Of a stretch of DNA of 64,000 nucleotides, positions 1 to 8,223 are shown piece after piece. Origin of the DNA: Stenotrophomonas sp. UBA2629 (lineage in GTDB: Bacteria > Pseudomonadota > Gammaproteobacteria > Xanthomonadales > Xanthomonadaceae); contig DEOB01000008.1 in NCBI GenBank assembly GCA_002359895.1, positions 1 through 64,000 of the forward strand. The letters are read 5' to 3'. Within the stretch, counting starts at the first letter, position 1; every line of letters starts with the position of its first letter. Made by a program: the position numbers and the translations under genes. The notes beneath the pieces are model-generated. The model made no database searches. It had not been told where the DNA came from and saw only the letters and a program-made list of their open reading frames with translations.

Positions 1-461
1 CACCTTTTTGAGAGGCTGTTGGCGTCGCTTTGTGGCGGTGGTCACCGAAGTGGCCGGCGCCGTGAAGCGAGGAGGCGAATTCTAGACATCTTTGTGAAAT
101 GTGCAATCACTTTGTGTGCTTTCGCAGCAAATTGTCTGCTGAGGCCAGATTCGGCAAGGTCCGGGGTGGTTTTGAGGGTGCCCGGGCCAGATGACGTGCT
201 TTCGTGCGGCATATTGAAGAGCCTCCTGGCTCCCCCTCGGCAAGTGTCCGAGGGGGCGTCCGCAAGAGCAGCCGTCATCCACCCCTTATGGGGCACCTTC
301 TCTCGCGTGCGGGAGAAGGGTTGGGTTGCTGCGCTTTCGCCTTTAGCTCTGCAGCACTGCTTTGTCTTGCCGGGCTACCGGGCCGGCCTTTGTACTGCAG
401 TGCCCACCATGCATCGTCGGTGTCGGCCACAATGCGGGTTGACCCGACATTGCCCATCACG
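1..461. other. Left-edge stretch without a supported gene
   Basis: I see no convincing coding region here. The one recognisable element is a copy of the dispersed hairpin repeat at about 290-333, in which a GCGTGCGGGAGAAGGG half follows a CTTCTCTCGC half. The reading frame of the transporter downstream stays open through this stretch, but the residues it would encode look like translated repeat and not like protein. Confidence 0.5.
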
Positions 462-1646
462 ATGACTGACGCACCGGCGCGCTCCTTCTTCAGAGATCTT
501 TCGTTGCCCGCGGTGATCGCTGGCTTCATTACGGTGCTGGTGGGGTTTGCCAGCTCGGCGGTGATCGTATTCCAGGCGGCGCAGGCGGTAGGTGCCGACC
601 AGGCCGAAATTGCGTCGTGGATGTGGGCACTGGGCATCGGCATGGGCGTGACGTGCATTGCGTTGTCACTGCGCTACCGGGTGCCGGTGGTGACGGCGTG
701 GTCCACGCCCGGGGCGGCGATGCTGGTGGTGGGCGTGGGTACGTTGCCGTTGTCCGATGCGATTGGTGCGTTTGTACTGGCGGCATTGCTGGCGGCTGTG
801 GCCGGGTTTTCTGGACTATTCGAGAAAGCGATGCGGCGCATTCCGGTGTCGCTGGCATCGGGCATGTTGGCCGGGGTGCTGCTGCGCTTCGGGCTGGATG
901 TGTTTGTGTCGGTAGGTACGCAGCCGCTGCTGGTGCTGGCGATGTTCTTTACTTACCTGGCGGGGCGACGTGCGTTCCCGCGCTATGCGGTGATTGCGAC
1001 CTTGCTGGTGGGCGTGGCGATTGCCGGCAGCCAAGGGCTGATGCACGTGGACCAGGTGCAACTGCAATTGGCGCGGCCGGTGTTCACGCTGCCGACGCTG
1101 TCGTGGGCGGCGGTGTTCGGCATTGCCCTGCCCTTGTTCATTGTGACCATGGCCTCGCAGAACGTGCCGGGCGTGGCGGTACTGAAGGCCTCCGGCTACG
1201 ACGCACCGGTGTCGCCGGTGGTCGGCTGGATTGGCACGGTCAATGCGGTGCTGGCGCCGTTTGGCGGTTATGCATTGAACCTGGCAGCGATCACAGCGGC
1301 GATCTGCATGGGCCGTGATGTGCATGAAGATCCGGCGCGACGTTACACGGCGGCGGTGAGCGCCGGTGCGTTCTACATCGTGATCGGGCTGTTCGGGGCG
1401 ACGGTGGCGGCGGTGTTTGCTGCCTTCCCCAAGGAACTGGTGGCCGCGCTGGCCGGCATTGCGCTGCTGGGTACGATCGGCAACAGCCTGTCGGTGGCGA
1501 TGCGTGATGAAGCCGAACGCGAGCCGGCGTTGGTGACGTTTCTGGTGACGGCATCGGGGTTGACGATGGCCGGGATCGGCTCGGCGTTCTGGGGGTTGGT
1601 GGCGGGGGTGATCTGCTTGTTGCTGCGAGCACCCCGCCGCCATTGA
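462..1646 (+). CDS. benE: BenE-family benzoate/proton symporter-like transporter
   Basis: A 394-residue polytopic inner-membrane protein, nearly all hydrophobic, with about 11-12 predicted membrane segments. The N-terminal part (LPAVIAGFITVLVGFASS, then VVTAWSTPGAAML) matches the BenE family, which imports benzoate-like aromatic acids with protons. The frame is open further upstream, but that part covers a dispersed repeat, so I place the start at ATG 462, just before the first hydrophobic segment; ATG 432 is also possible. It stands alone, with no benzoate catabolic genes nearby, so the substrate is uncertain. The family call is firm; benzoate itself is an inference. Confidence 0.85.
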   Translation: MTDAPARSFFRDLSLPAVIAGFITVLVGFASSAVIVFQAAQAVGADQAEIASWMWALGIGMGVTCIALSLRYRVPVVTAWSTPGAAMLVVGVGTLPLSDAIGAFVLAALLAAVAGFSGLFEKAMRRIPVSLASGMLAGVLLRFGLDVFVSVGTQPLLVLAMFFTYLAGRRAFPRYAVIATLLVGVAIAGSQGLMHVDQVQLQLARPVFTLPTLSWAAVFGIALPLFIVTMASQNVPGVAVLKASGYDAPVSPVVGWIGTVNAVLAPFGGYALNLAAITAAICMGRDVHEDPARRYTAAVSAGAFYIVIGLFGATVAAVFAAFPKELVAALAGIALLGTIGNSLSVAMRDEAEREPALVTFLVTASGLTMAGIGSAFWGLVAGVICLLLRAPRRH

Positions 1647-1648
1647 AC

Positions 1649-2365
1649 TCAGGCCAGAGTAAGCAAGAGAAAGAATGAGAAGGCGACGTACATCACCAGG
1701 CCAATCAGCACCGCACCAACGCTGGTACCCCCTCGTAGCGCCAGCTCTGCCCGCAATGCCTGCGGCTTTTCGCGATGCGTCGCGACAACGTCGTCAATCA
1801 CCCGCCGTGCATGTTTCAAATATAGTGAATTGGCAATGACGCCAGCAGCAATGTTGATGCCCAGCCCTACCAGGAGCGCTACAAAATTGGGGACTGAGAG
1901 GAAAAGGTTCACTATCGACCATATCGCTACGCCTGCTATCCAAGCCGCGGCCACGCCATACATCTTTCGATAGAGCATCCAATAAGCGCCGAAGAGAAAG
2001 CCCGGCCAATGCCACGTCCCGTCGGCGCAGGGGCTGCGTGTACCGAGCTGCCACTTGCGCTTATAGATGTCGAAATTGGTCCCAATGAAATCTGCATAGT
2101 TCTGCAGTTGTTGGTTTGATGACGAAGCGGCTTCCGGCTCAATGAGAGAAGCACCAGGTGCCGTATACGGATTGCCGCGTGGGTCCTGCAGTGCGAACTG
2201 CATTGCGAAGTGCTGCAACGGCAGCCAATCTTCCATGCCTTGGCACCAGATCAGTGACGACAGATCCAGCTGGCCTTGTGCGAACAGGTGCTGCAACTCC
2301 GATTGCGTCACCGGGCCATGGCGCTGTTGCTGCGTATCGGCGTAATACCATTGCTCTTGATTCAT
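1649..2365 (-). CDS. GYF_2 / DUF2628 domain membrane protein
   Basis: A 238-residue protein. Residues 1-50 form a GYF_2-type domain (WYYAD near the N-terminus, then a GPV motif and a tryptophan-rich end), a fold thought to bind proline-rich peptides. The C-terminal half carries WPGFLFGAYWMLYRKMY and three or four hydrophobic segments typical of DUF2628 proteins. The start at 2365 has an AAGGA ribosome binding site about nine bases upstream and lies just before the GYF motif. It is convergent with the BenE-like gene, with only two bases between the stops. Function is unknown; a membrane-anchored adaptor is the most that can be said. Confidence 0.75.
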   Translation of the reverse strand: MNQEQWYYADTQQQRHGPVTQSELQHLFAQGQLDLSSLIWCQGMEDWLPLQHFAMQFALQDPRGNPYTAPGASLIEPEAASSSNQQLQNYADFIGTNFDIYKRKWQLGTRSPCADGTWHWPGFLFGAYWMLYRKMYGVAAAWIAGVAIWSIVNLFLSVPNFVALLVGLGINIAAGVIANSLYLKHARRVIDDVVATHREKPQALRAELALRGGTSVGAVLIGLVMYVAFSFFLLLTLA

Positions 2366-2614
2366 CACTTCGTCCTTGAACTGCACGTGCTGTGCAAGCA
2401 TTCGGCTCCATGCCGAGGACGGTGAGTCTAGAGATGCGTATCTGGCGTAACCATGGGACCGGTCTTAATTGCTTTTCTCTGCACAAGCCCCCTTGCAACA
2501 ACGCAGTTTCGTTCAACGGGCTATGCACTCTTGGATCGCGAACAATGCCTTCCTCTCCCGCGTGCGAGAGAGGGTTTCAGGCAAGGCCTTGACGCAAGGC
2601 TTCAGGCCGCTATT

Positions 2615-3478
2615 TCAGAGCGGCTTGACCTCGAAGATCTGCTTGAGCGTGTGGCGCCCGCCCGGCGCCAGCTCGATCACGTCGGGGCCGACGTTGCCCG
2701 CTTCCACACAGACGTAGTTACGCCAGCCGGCGCCGATGTCGTCCATCTTTGCGGCGGCCGCTTGCCCTGCATTCCAGAGCACGGCGCTGCGGCTGCCGGT
2801 GGTGGTGATGTCGATGGCGCGCTTGAAACCGGGGTCACGCAGTACGTAATGGCCGCCGGCTTCGGTGTAGATGCGGTCGCTGCGGCCGGGGTCACGCGGA
2901 TCGCGCAGGTTCCAGTCGCCTTGTTGAACGTGGGCGTTGCCGCCGTCGAGTTTGTCCAGGTAGGTGAGCCCGGCCAGGCCGGTGACGTCCACCTTCAATG
3001 CGTCGCTGACGTTGAAGTAGTTGTGCAGTGCCTGGGTGATGCTGACCGGCTGGCTGCCGATGTTTTCGGTGATCAACTCCTGCTCCAGGGTGCGGCCGAT
3101 GCGCAGCACCATCTGTAGACGCAGGCTGAGGTTGTCCAGCGGCGGTGGGGCAAGCGTCAGCACCAGCGTGCCGTCGGCCTCGCGGCGCGCATCACGCAGC
3201 TCCCACGAAACGGTGCGGACAAAACCATGCGATGGCACGTCGTTGCTTTGGCCTTGTCGCGAAAAATATGGCCAGCACACGGGGCTGCCGCCACGGATGG
3301 GCGTGGGCGGTTGCTTGGCACTGGGCGAGAGCCACATGACGTCCTGGCCGCCCTTGGGCACGAACGACAGCAGCTGGCCACCGAACACGCTGATGGCGGC
3401 GCTGGAGAACGGGGTTTCCACCTTCCATGTGGCGAAGCCGTTGAAGTCGCCTGTGCTCAGGCCCTGCACATCCTTCAT
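2615..3478 (-). CDS. D-hexose-6-phosphate mutarotase, possible independent internal start
   Basis: The 287 codons from ATG 3478 match the usual size and start region of D-hexose-6-phosphate mutarotases (YeaD family), which interconvert alpha and beta anomers of glucose 6-phosphate in the cytoplasm. Visible family motifs are GGSPVCWPYF, DVPSHGFVR, ALHNYFNV and the C-terminal NYVCVEAGN. The internal ATG has AAGGAGC nine bases upstream, a better signal than chance. A TAA in another frame overlaps that ribosome binding site, as expected if the transglycosylase once ended there. If made from this start the enzyme is cytoplasmic; if made only as the fusion it would be exported, where its substrate is not expected. 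Confidence 0.65.
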   Translation of the reverse strand: MKDVQGLSTGDFNGFATWKVETPFSSAAISVFGGQLLSFVPKGGQDVMWLSPSAKQPPTPIRGGSPVCWPYFSRQGQSNDVPSHGFVRTVSWELRDARREADGTLVLTLAPPPLDNLSLRLQMVLRIGRTLEQELITENIGSQPVSITQALHNYFNVSDALKVDVTGLAGLTYLDKLDGGNAHVQQGDWNLRDPRDPGRSDRIYTEAGGHYVLRDPGFKRAIDITTTGSRSAVLWNAGQAAAAKMDDIGAGWRNYVCVEAGNVGPDVIELAPGGRHTLKQIFEVKPL

Positions 3479-4774
3479 TGAAACGTTGCTCCTTACGACG
3501 GGTGATTGAACCAGTTGCGTGTAATTGCCTGGCAGATTGAACGCCGTGGGCACTGCGGGTTTGGCATCGCGCAGTGCCTGCAGGATGCGGGTGCCGGCGC
3601 GGCCGTCGGCGTTTTTCCAGCCCAGCCGTTGTTGTTCGGCCTGGATGGCGCGACGGGTGGCATTGCCGACCATACCGTCGGCGCTACCGATGGCGTGGCC
3701 GCGTGCGAGCAGCAAGGTCTGCAGTTGGCGGCGTTCGTCGCGGCCGAGACCGGGATCATCGGTTGGCCAAGCAGCGCTGAGGCCGGGGCCACCGCGCAGG
3801 CGGTCGGCCAAGGTGGCGATGGCCAGTGCATAGCTTTCGGCAGCGTTGTACGAATAGATGGCGTCGTAGTTGCGGAACACCAGCAGCGCGGGGCCTTTGG
3901 CACCGGCCGGCAGCAGCAGCGCGGCGTTGGCGTCGTCGGCGATGGACGACACCTGCAGCGGCTTGCCGTCGGCCAAGGTGATACCGAGCGAGCGCCAGCT
4001 GGCCAAGGGTTTGCGTTTGGTGCGGCCGGCGAGTGTGGCGTTGAAGCCGGCGGGGATGCGTACTTCAACGCCCCACGGTTGACCGGTACGCCAGCCGGAC
4101 TGCTTGAGGTAGTTGGCGGTGGAGGCCAGGGCGTCGGGAATGCTGGCCACCAGATCGCGACGCCCATCACCGTCACCATCTACGGCAATGCGTGAATAAG
4201 TAGAAGGCATGAACTGAGTGTGGCCGAAGGCGCCGGCCCAGGACCCGGTGAGGCCAGCGGGGTTGAGATCACCCTTGTCGATCAGCTTGAGCAGCGCCAG
4301 CAACTCACCCTTGAAGAACGGTTGGCGGCGGCCATTGCACGACAACGTGGCCAGCGATTGCAGCAACGGGCGTTTGCCGAACACGCGACCGTAATCGCTC
4401 TCCACGCCCCATACCGCGACGATGGTGGCCGGATCGACGCCATATTGGGCGGACACCTGGTCGAGCAATGCGCGGTGCTGGGTGAGGCGGGCGCGGCCGT
4501 CGTTGATGCGTTGGCTGTCGACCAGCGCGGCGAGGTAATCCCAGATGGGCGTGGTGAATTCCGGTTGTGCGTCCAGCAGCGGCAGCACGCTGAGGTCGGG
4601 GGTAATGTCGGCCAGCAGCTGGTCGAAGCGCTCGGCGCTGATGCCTTGGGCGATGGCGGCGCTCTTCAAACTGCTGCCGCAGGTACCGAAGTCGTTGGTG
4701 GCGGCGATGCTGGGCGCGGCCAAAGTGATGGCGGCCATGGTGGTGACGGCGCGCATCAGGTGGGTTGCTTTCAT
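2615..4774 (-). CDS. MltB-type lytic transglycosylase fused in frame to a hexose-6-phosphate mutarotase
   Basis: A continuous 719-codon frame. Residues 1-25 look like a signal peptide (hydrophobic run ending in SIAAT). Residues 30-325 are an MltB/SLT_2 lytic murein transglycosylase domain with catalytic glutamate 125 in WGVESDYG, and residues 340-405 are a peptidoglycan-binding domain. From residue 433 the protein is a complete aldose-1-epimerase/YeaD-type mutarotase (GGSPVCWPYF, HGFVR, HNYFNV). Both parts have the normal length of the free enzymes. ATG 4774 has GGAG eight bases upstream; the frame upstream of it is translated repeat. No stop separates the halves, yet a GGAGC lies before an internal ATG at 3478, so independent translation of the second half is plausible. 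A one-base change creating the fusion, or a sequencing error, cannot be excluded. Confidence 0.75.
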   Translation of the reverse strand: MKATHLMRAVTTMAAITLAAPSIAATNDFGTCGSSLKSAAIAQGISAERFDQLLADITPDLSVLPLLDAQPEFTTPIWDYLAALVDSQRINDGRARLTQHRALLDQVSAQYGVDPATIVAVWGVESDYGRVFGKRPLLQSLATLSCNGRRQPFFKGELLALLKLIDKGDLNPAGLTGSWAGAFGHTQFMPSTYSRIAVDGDGDGRRDLVASIPDALASTANYLKQSGWRTGQPWGVEVRIPAGFNATLAGRTKRKPLASWRSLGITLADGKPLQVSSIADDANAALLLPAGAKGPALLVFRNYDAIYSYNAAESYALAIATLADRLRGGPGLSAAWPTDDPGLGRDERRQLQTLLLARGHAIGSADGMVGNATRRAIQAEQQRLGWKNADGRAGTRILQALRDAKPAVPTAFNLPGNYTQLVQSPVVRSNVSMKDVQGLSTGDFNGFATWKVETPFSSAAISVFGGQLLSFVPKGGQDVMWLSPSAKQPPTPIRGGSPVCWPYFSRQGQSNDVPSHGFVRTVSWELRDARREADGTLVLTLAPPPLDNLSLRLQMVLRIGRTLEQELITENIGSQPVSITQALHNYFNVSDALKVDVTGLAGLTYLDKLDGGNAHVQQGDWNLRDPRDPGRSDRIYTEAGGHYVLRDPGFKRAIDITTTGSRSAVLWNAGQAAAAKMDDIGAGWRNYVCVEAGNVGPDVIELAPGGRHTLKQIFEVKPL

Positions 4775-5066
4775 CCGCCGGGCTCCTTGCTGTGGGGCTT
4801 GATGATAAGCGGTGTGTGGGAAGGGGTTGTGGGGGACGAGTCGCTTGGAAGCAAGCGTTGCCCTCATCCCAGCCTTCTCCCGTAAACGGGAGAAGGGCCA
4901 AGCACCCGCTTCACGCATCGGACCTTGCGCTTGAAAGCTGCCCTCACCCCAACCCCTCTCCCGCTTGCGGGAGAGGGGCTTGAGCACGAGCGTTCCAAAT
5001 GCAGGGCGGCTCCCTTCTCCCACCTGCGGCGTAGGGGCTTGAGCGGCTTGCCTCGGTGTTGGGCTG
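4775..5066. repeat. Three tandem-spaced copies of a GC-rich hairpin repeat
   Basis: Three diverged copies lie at about 4855-4905, 4939-4985 and 5006-5045. Each has a CCCTC-rich left arm, an inverted core such as CTCCCGCTTGCGGGAG and a GGGCTTGAGC right end. They sit between the transglycosylase start and the ychJ stop, and account for the spurious open frame upstream of ATG 4774. The same family recurs across the window. Confidence 0.75.
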
Positions 5067-5462
5067 TCAGCCCGCTGCATCCAGGTAGTACCAGCGGCCG
5101 TCGATGCGTTGGAAGCGGCTGTGCTCGGTCATCTTTACCGCGCTACCGCCGCCGATGCGGTAGCGGGCGACGAACTCGACTTCGGCGGTGTCGGCGCCAG
5201 TGACCTGGTGGCGCTTCACGCTCAGGCCCAGCCAGTGGGTGCGCTGGCCGGTGGCCTCTTCCAAAGAGAGGGATTCCGGGCGGGTGTCTGGATGCCAGCT
5301 GGCGCGCAGGTAGTCGGCGTCCTTGACCACATAAGCGCTGTAGCGCGAACGCATCAATGCTTCGGCATCCGGGGCGATGGCGCCACTGTGATAGCGGCCG
5401 CAGCAGGCGCTGTAGCTGAGGTCATGCCCACAAGGGCACGGGGAAGTTGGGGATATCTGCAT
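5067..5462 (-). CDS. ychJ: YchJ-family SEC-C motif protein
   Basis: A 131-residue protein that begins with a zinc-binding SEC-C-like motif (CPCGHDLSYSACCGRYHSG) and continues with the conserved EALMRSRYSAYV segment and a YLRASWHP motif, all standard for the YchJ/UPF0225 family. Members are small cytoplasmic proteins with a cystatin/NTF2-like fold; no reaction is established. ATG 5462 places the cysteine motif right at the N-terminus, and GGGAG lies about nine bases upstream. The gene is divergent from the TSUP transporter, with under 100 bases between starts. Confidence 0.88.
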   Translation of the reverse strand: MQISPTSPCPCGHDLSYSACCGRYHSGAIAPDAEALMRSRYSAYVVKDADYLRASWHPDTRPESLSLEEATGQRTHWLGLSVKRHQVTGADTAEVEFVARYRIGGGSAVKMTEHSRFQRIDGRWYYLDAAG

Positions 5463-5554
5463 GCGCGCATTCTCCCCCGATCGCAACAACAGCTCCAGTT
5501 GTACAGTGCGCGCCGCAAGCCACGTATTCTGTCGCGCCCTGCGCCGGAATCGCC

Positions 5555-6334
5555 ATGCTGGAGTTGCTGCCCCCCGAACTGCCCTGGTTGTTGGTGATCG
5601 CCTTCATCGCCGGGCTGGTGGATGCAGCCGTGGGTGGCGGTGGCCTGATCCAGTTGCCGGGCCTGTTCACCACGCTGCCGCAGCACACGCCGGCGGCGTT
5701 GCTGGGCACCAATAAATTCAGCTCGGTGTTTGGAACCGGCGCGTCGGCGTGGCGCTACATCCGTGCGGTGCGGTTCCCGTGGCGGCCGGTGCTGCTGGCA
5801 GCGGCGGCGGCGTTTGCGTGTTCGTTCCTGGGGGCCACCGCGGTGACGTTGCTGGCCAAGGATGCGGTGCGGCCGCTGGTGCTGACGCTGTTGATCGTGA
5901 TGCTGGGCTACACGCTGGCCAAGAAGGACTTCGGCGCATTGCATCGGCCACGTGAGATTGGCCGCAAGGAGTTGTCCATCGCGCTGATCATGGGCGGTGT
6001 GATCGGCTTCTATGACGGCTTCTTCGGCCCGGGCACCGGCAGCTTTCTGATCTTTCTGTTCGTGCGTTTCTTCGGGCTGGATTTCCTGCGGGCCTCGGCA
6101 GCATCCAAGGTGGTCAACTTGGCAACCAACGTCGCCGCGCTGTCGTTCTTCGTGCCCAGCGGCAATGTGCTGCTTGCCATTGCTGTACCTATGGCGGCGG
6201 CCAACATCACGGGTGCCGTGGTAGGCACGCGGATGGCCCTGCGCGGCGGGACGCCCTTGATCCGCAAGCTTTTTCTGGCGCTGGTGGTGGTGCTGATCGC
6301 GCGCATGGCGTGGGACACGTTGAGCGCGGTGTAG
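5555..6334 (+). CDS. TSUP (TauE/SafE) family membrane transporter
   Basis: A 259-residue inner-membrane protein with about eight hydrophobic segments. The glycine-rich GLVDAAVGGGGLIQLPGL near the N-terminus and GFYDGFFGPGTGSFLIFLFV in the middle are the paired repeats of the TauE/SafE (TSUP) family, which moves sulfite, sulfoacetate and other sulfur- or carbon-containing anions. ATG 5555 starts directly before the first hydrophobic segment; upstream codons of the frame are antisense to ychJ and its control region. The substrate cannot be told from the sequence. Confidence 0.87.
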   Translation: MLELLPPELPWLLVIAFIAGLVDAAVGGGGLIQLPGLFTTLPQHTPAALLGTNKFSSVFGTGASAWRYIRAVRFPWRPVLLAAAAAFACSFLGATAVTLLAKDAVRPLVLTLLIVMLGYTLAKKDFGALHRPREIGRKELSIALIMGGVIGFYDGFFGPGTGSFLIFLFVRFFGLDFLRASAASKVVNLATNVAALSFFVPSGNVLLAIAVPMAAANITGAVVGTRMALRGGTPLIRKLFLALVVVLIARMAWDTLSAV

Positions 6335-6425
6335 CTGGACTGATCACTTCCGGTGGAAGGCGTATTGTCCGTTCGTGATTGATGCCGCGCATTCACGTCA
6401 ACACTCCGCCTGCTCCGGACGACCG

Positions 6426-8066
6426 ATGAAATACAGCCACAGGATTATCACCATCTTCCTGCTTGTCGGCTTCCTGCTTGCGTGTATCCCCGTGTTGTAT
6501 GCGTTGTACCAGGCGCGCAGACAGGCCATCAGCGAGCGCTACCTGGAACTGGAGGAAGTAAGCCAGGGGCTGGACCGCCGGCTGCGCAATACCTCGGACA
6601 TGCTGGACGAAATGCATGCCGCTGTCTCCGCAGGCGATGTCGCCCCCTGCAGCCCTGCCGGGCTTCAGCAGCTGCAGCGCATTGCGGCGCGCACGCAGAT
6701 ATCCATTGCCGCGCTGTATGTGGAAAACGATCGTGTGCTGTGCTCTTCCAGCGACCCGCTGATGAAGCAGCTGGTGTTGAACACGGCAGCAGTGAGCCCG
6801 CACAACGGCATCCGCCTCTACAACCACGTGCGTTTGCCGGGTGTGCGCGAACGCAGCTATTCGGTGATGGAGAAAGACGGCTATGCCCTGCTTTTTTACC
6901 CGGAAGGCTTGATTGCACCGTTCGTCCAACCCGATCTTTCACTGGGATTGTTCTCACCCCGCAGCGGCCAGTACGGCGCGCACAGCGGGGTGATGCTGGA
7001 ACATTGGATTTCCGCACCCACCTCCCGTAGCGCGCCAAGCCGTTTCATGGATACCGAAGCCGGCTTTCTGGTGGTACGGCATGTGATGCAGCCCAGCAAT
7101 ACCGGGGTGATCGTCGCCACCCCGCTGTCCAGCATCGACCCGCGCATGGCGGTGTTCAGCAGCTGGTTCATTCCTGCCGGGCTGGTGGTCGGACTGTGCG
7201 TCATGCTCGGCGCGTTATGGCTTACCCGCCACCAGCTGTCACCGCGCAACCGGCTGCTGCATGCACTCCACAAGAACCAGTTTTTTCTGCTGTACCAGCC
7301 CATCGTCGATCTGCGCGATGGTGCCTGTGTCGGTGCCGAGGCATTGCTGCGTTGGCAACTCGAAGATGGCACGGTGTTGTCGCCGGACAGCTTCATTCCC
7401 ATCGCCGAGGAAAGCGGCGTCATCCAGCAGGTAACCGCGCAGGTGTTGATGTTGGTGGAACGCGATATGTGCGGCTTCCTTCAGCGCACACCCCACTTCA
7501 GCCTTGCGGTGAATCTTGCGGCCAGCGATCTGAAATCGGAACGCACGCCAGAGATGCTGGCCGCGATGGTGCAGAGAATCGGCGCCGGTTGTGGGCAGTT
7601 TGTGGTGGAAGCCACCGAGCGCGGCCTGCTGGAGGAAACCAGTGCATTGGGCGTGCTCAGCACCATTCGCAAGCTGGGCATCCAGATTGCCATTGATGAT
7701 TTCGGCACCGGGTATTCCAGCCTGTCGTATCTGGCCACCTACCCGTTCGACATCCTCAAGGTGGACCGGAGCTTCACCTCCACCGCCTGCACCCAGGCGG
7801 TTACCAGCCAGGTGGCCGTGCACATTCTTGAGCTTGCCCGCACCTTGGGCATGCAGGGGCTGGCCGAAGGCATTGAAACCGCCGAGCAGGCCAACTTCTT
7901 CCGCTGCCGGGGCGTGCTCTATGGCCAGGGGTATCTGTTCGGCAAACCGATGCCGGCGGCGGAGTTGTTTGAATTGGTGCGCGACAACGACCGCCCCGCC
8001 CCACCGGCAGCCCAAGTCCATCGCGGGAAGGCAACCTCAGAGGCAACGTCGGCAACGGCAAACTGA
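6426..8066 (+). CDS. CSS-motif EAL-domain c-di-GMP phosphodiesterase
   Basis: A 546-residue membrane protein. A first membrane helix (8-28) and a second (about 247-266) enclose a periplasmic CSS sensor domain with cysteines 75 and 106 in PCSP and CSSSD contexts; in this family the disulfide between them is known to control activity. Residues 275-525 are an EAL domain with an apparently intact active site: Glu305 in EALLRW, Asn363, Glu395, Asp424/Asp425 in IDDFGTGYS, Lys445, Glu481 and Gln501. It should hydrolyse cyclic di-GMP and so favour motility over biofilm. No GGDEF domain is present. ATG 6426 precedes the first helix. The residue after the EAL domain is a short low-complexity tail. Confidence 0.9.
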   Translation: MKYSHRIITIFLLVGFLLACIPVLYALYQARRQAISERYLELEEVSQGLDRRLRNTSDMLDEMHAAVSAGDVAPCSPAGLQQLQRIAARTQISIAALYVENDRVLCSSSDPLMKQLVLNTAAVSPHNGIRLYNHVRLPGVRERSYSVMEKDGYALLFYPEGLIAPFVQPDLSLGLFSPRSGQYGAHSGVMLEHWISAPTSRSAPSRFMDTEAGFLVVRHVMQPSNTGVIVATPLSSIDPRMAVFSSWFIPAGLVVGLCVMLGALWLTRHQLSPRNRLLHALHKNQFFLLYQPIVDLRDGACVGAEALLRWQLEDGTVLSPDSFIPIAEESGVIQQVTAQVLMLVERDMCGFLQRTPHFSLAVNLAASDLKSERTPEMLAAMVQRIGAGCGQFVVEATERGLLEETSALGVLSTIRKLGIQIAIDDFGTGYSSLSYLATYPFDILKVDRSFTSTACTQAVTSQVAVHILELARTLGMQGLAEGIETAEQANFFRCRGVLYGQGYLFGKPMPAAELFELVRDNDRPAPPAAQVHRGKATSEATSATAN

Positions 8067-8223
8067 CCGGCAGTGAGCGGAGAGTAACGGATTCAGTTTG
8101 CTGTCTGTGCGGAGGGTGCCCATTCAAGCGTTCTTTGCTTGCTGGGCGCTAACGAATTGTTTACAACCACCGAGCACCCGCTGTCCTGGCGGGCAGGTAG
8201 TCCGGCATTCATAGGAGCTTCCG

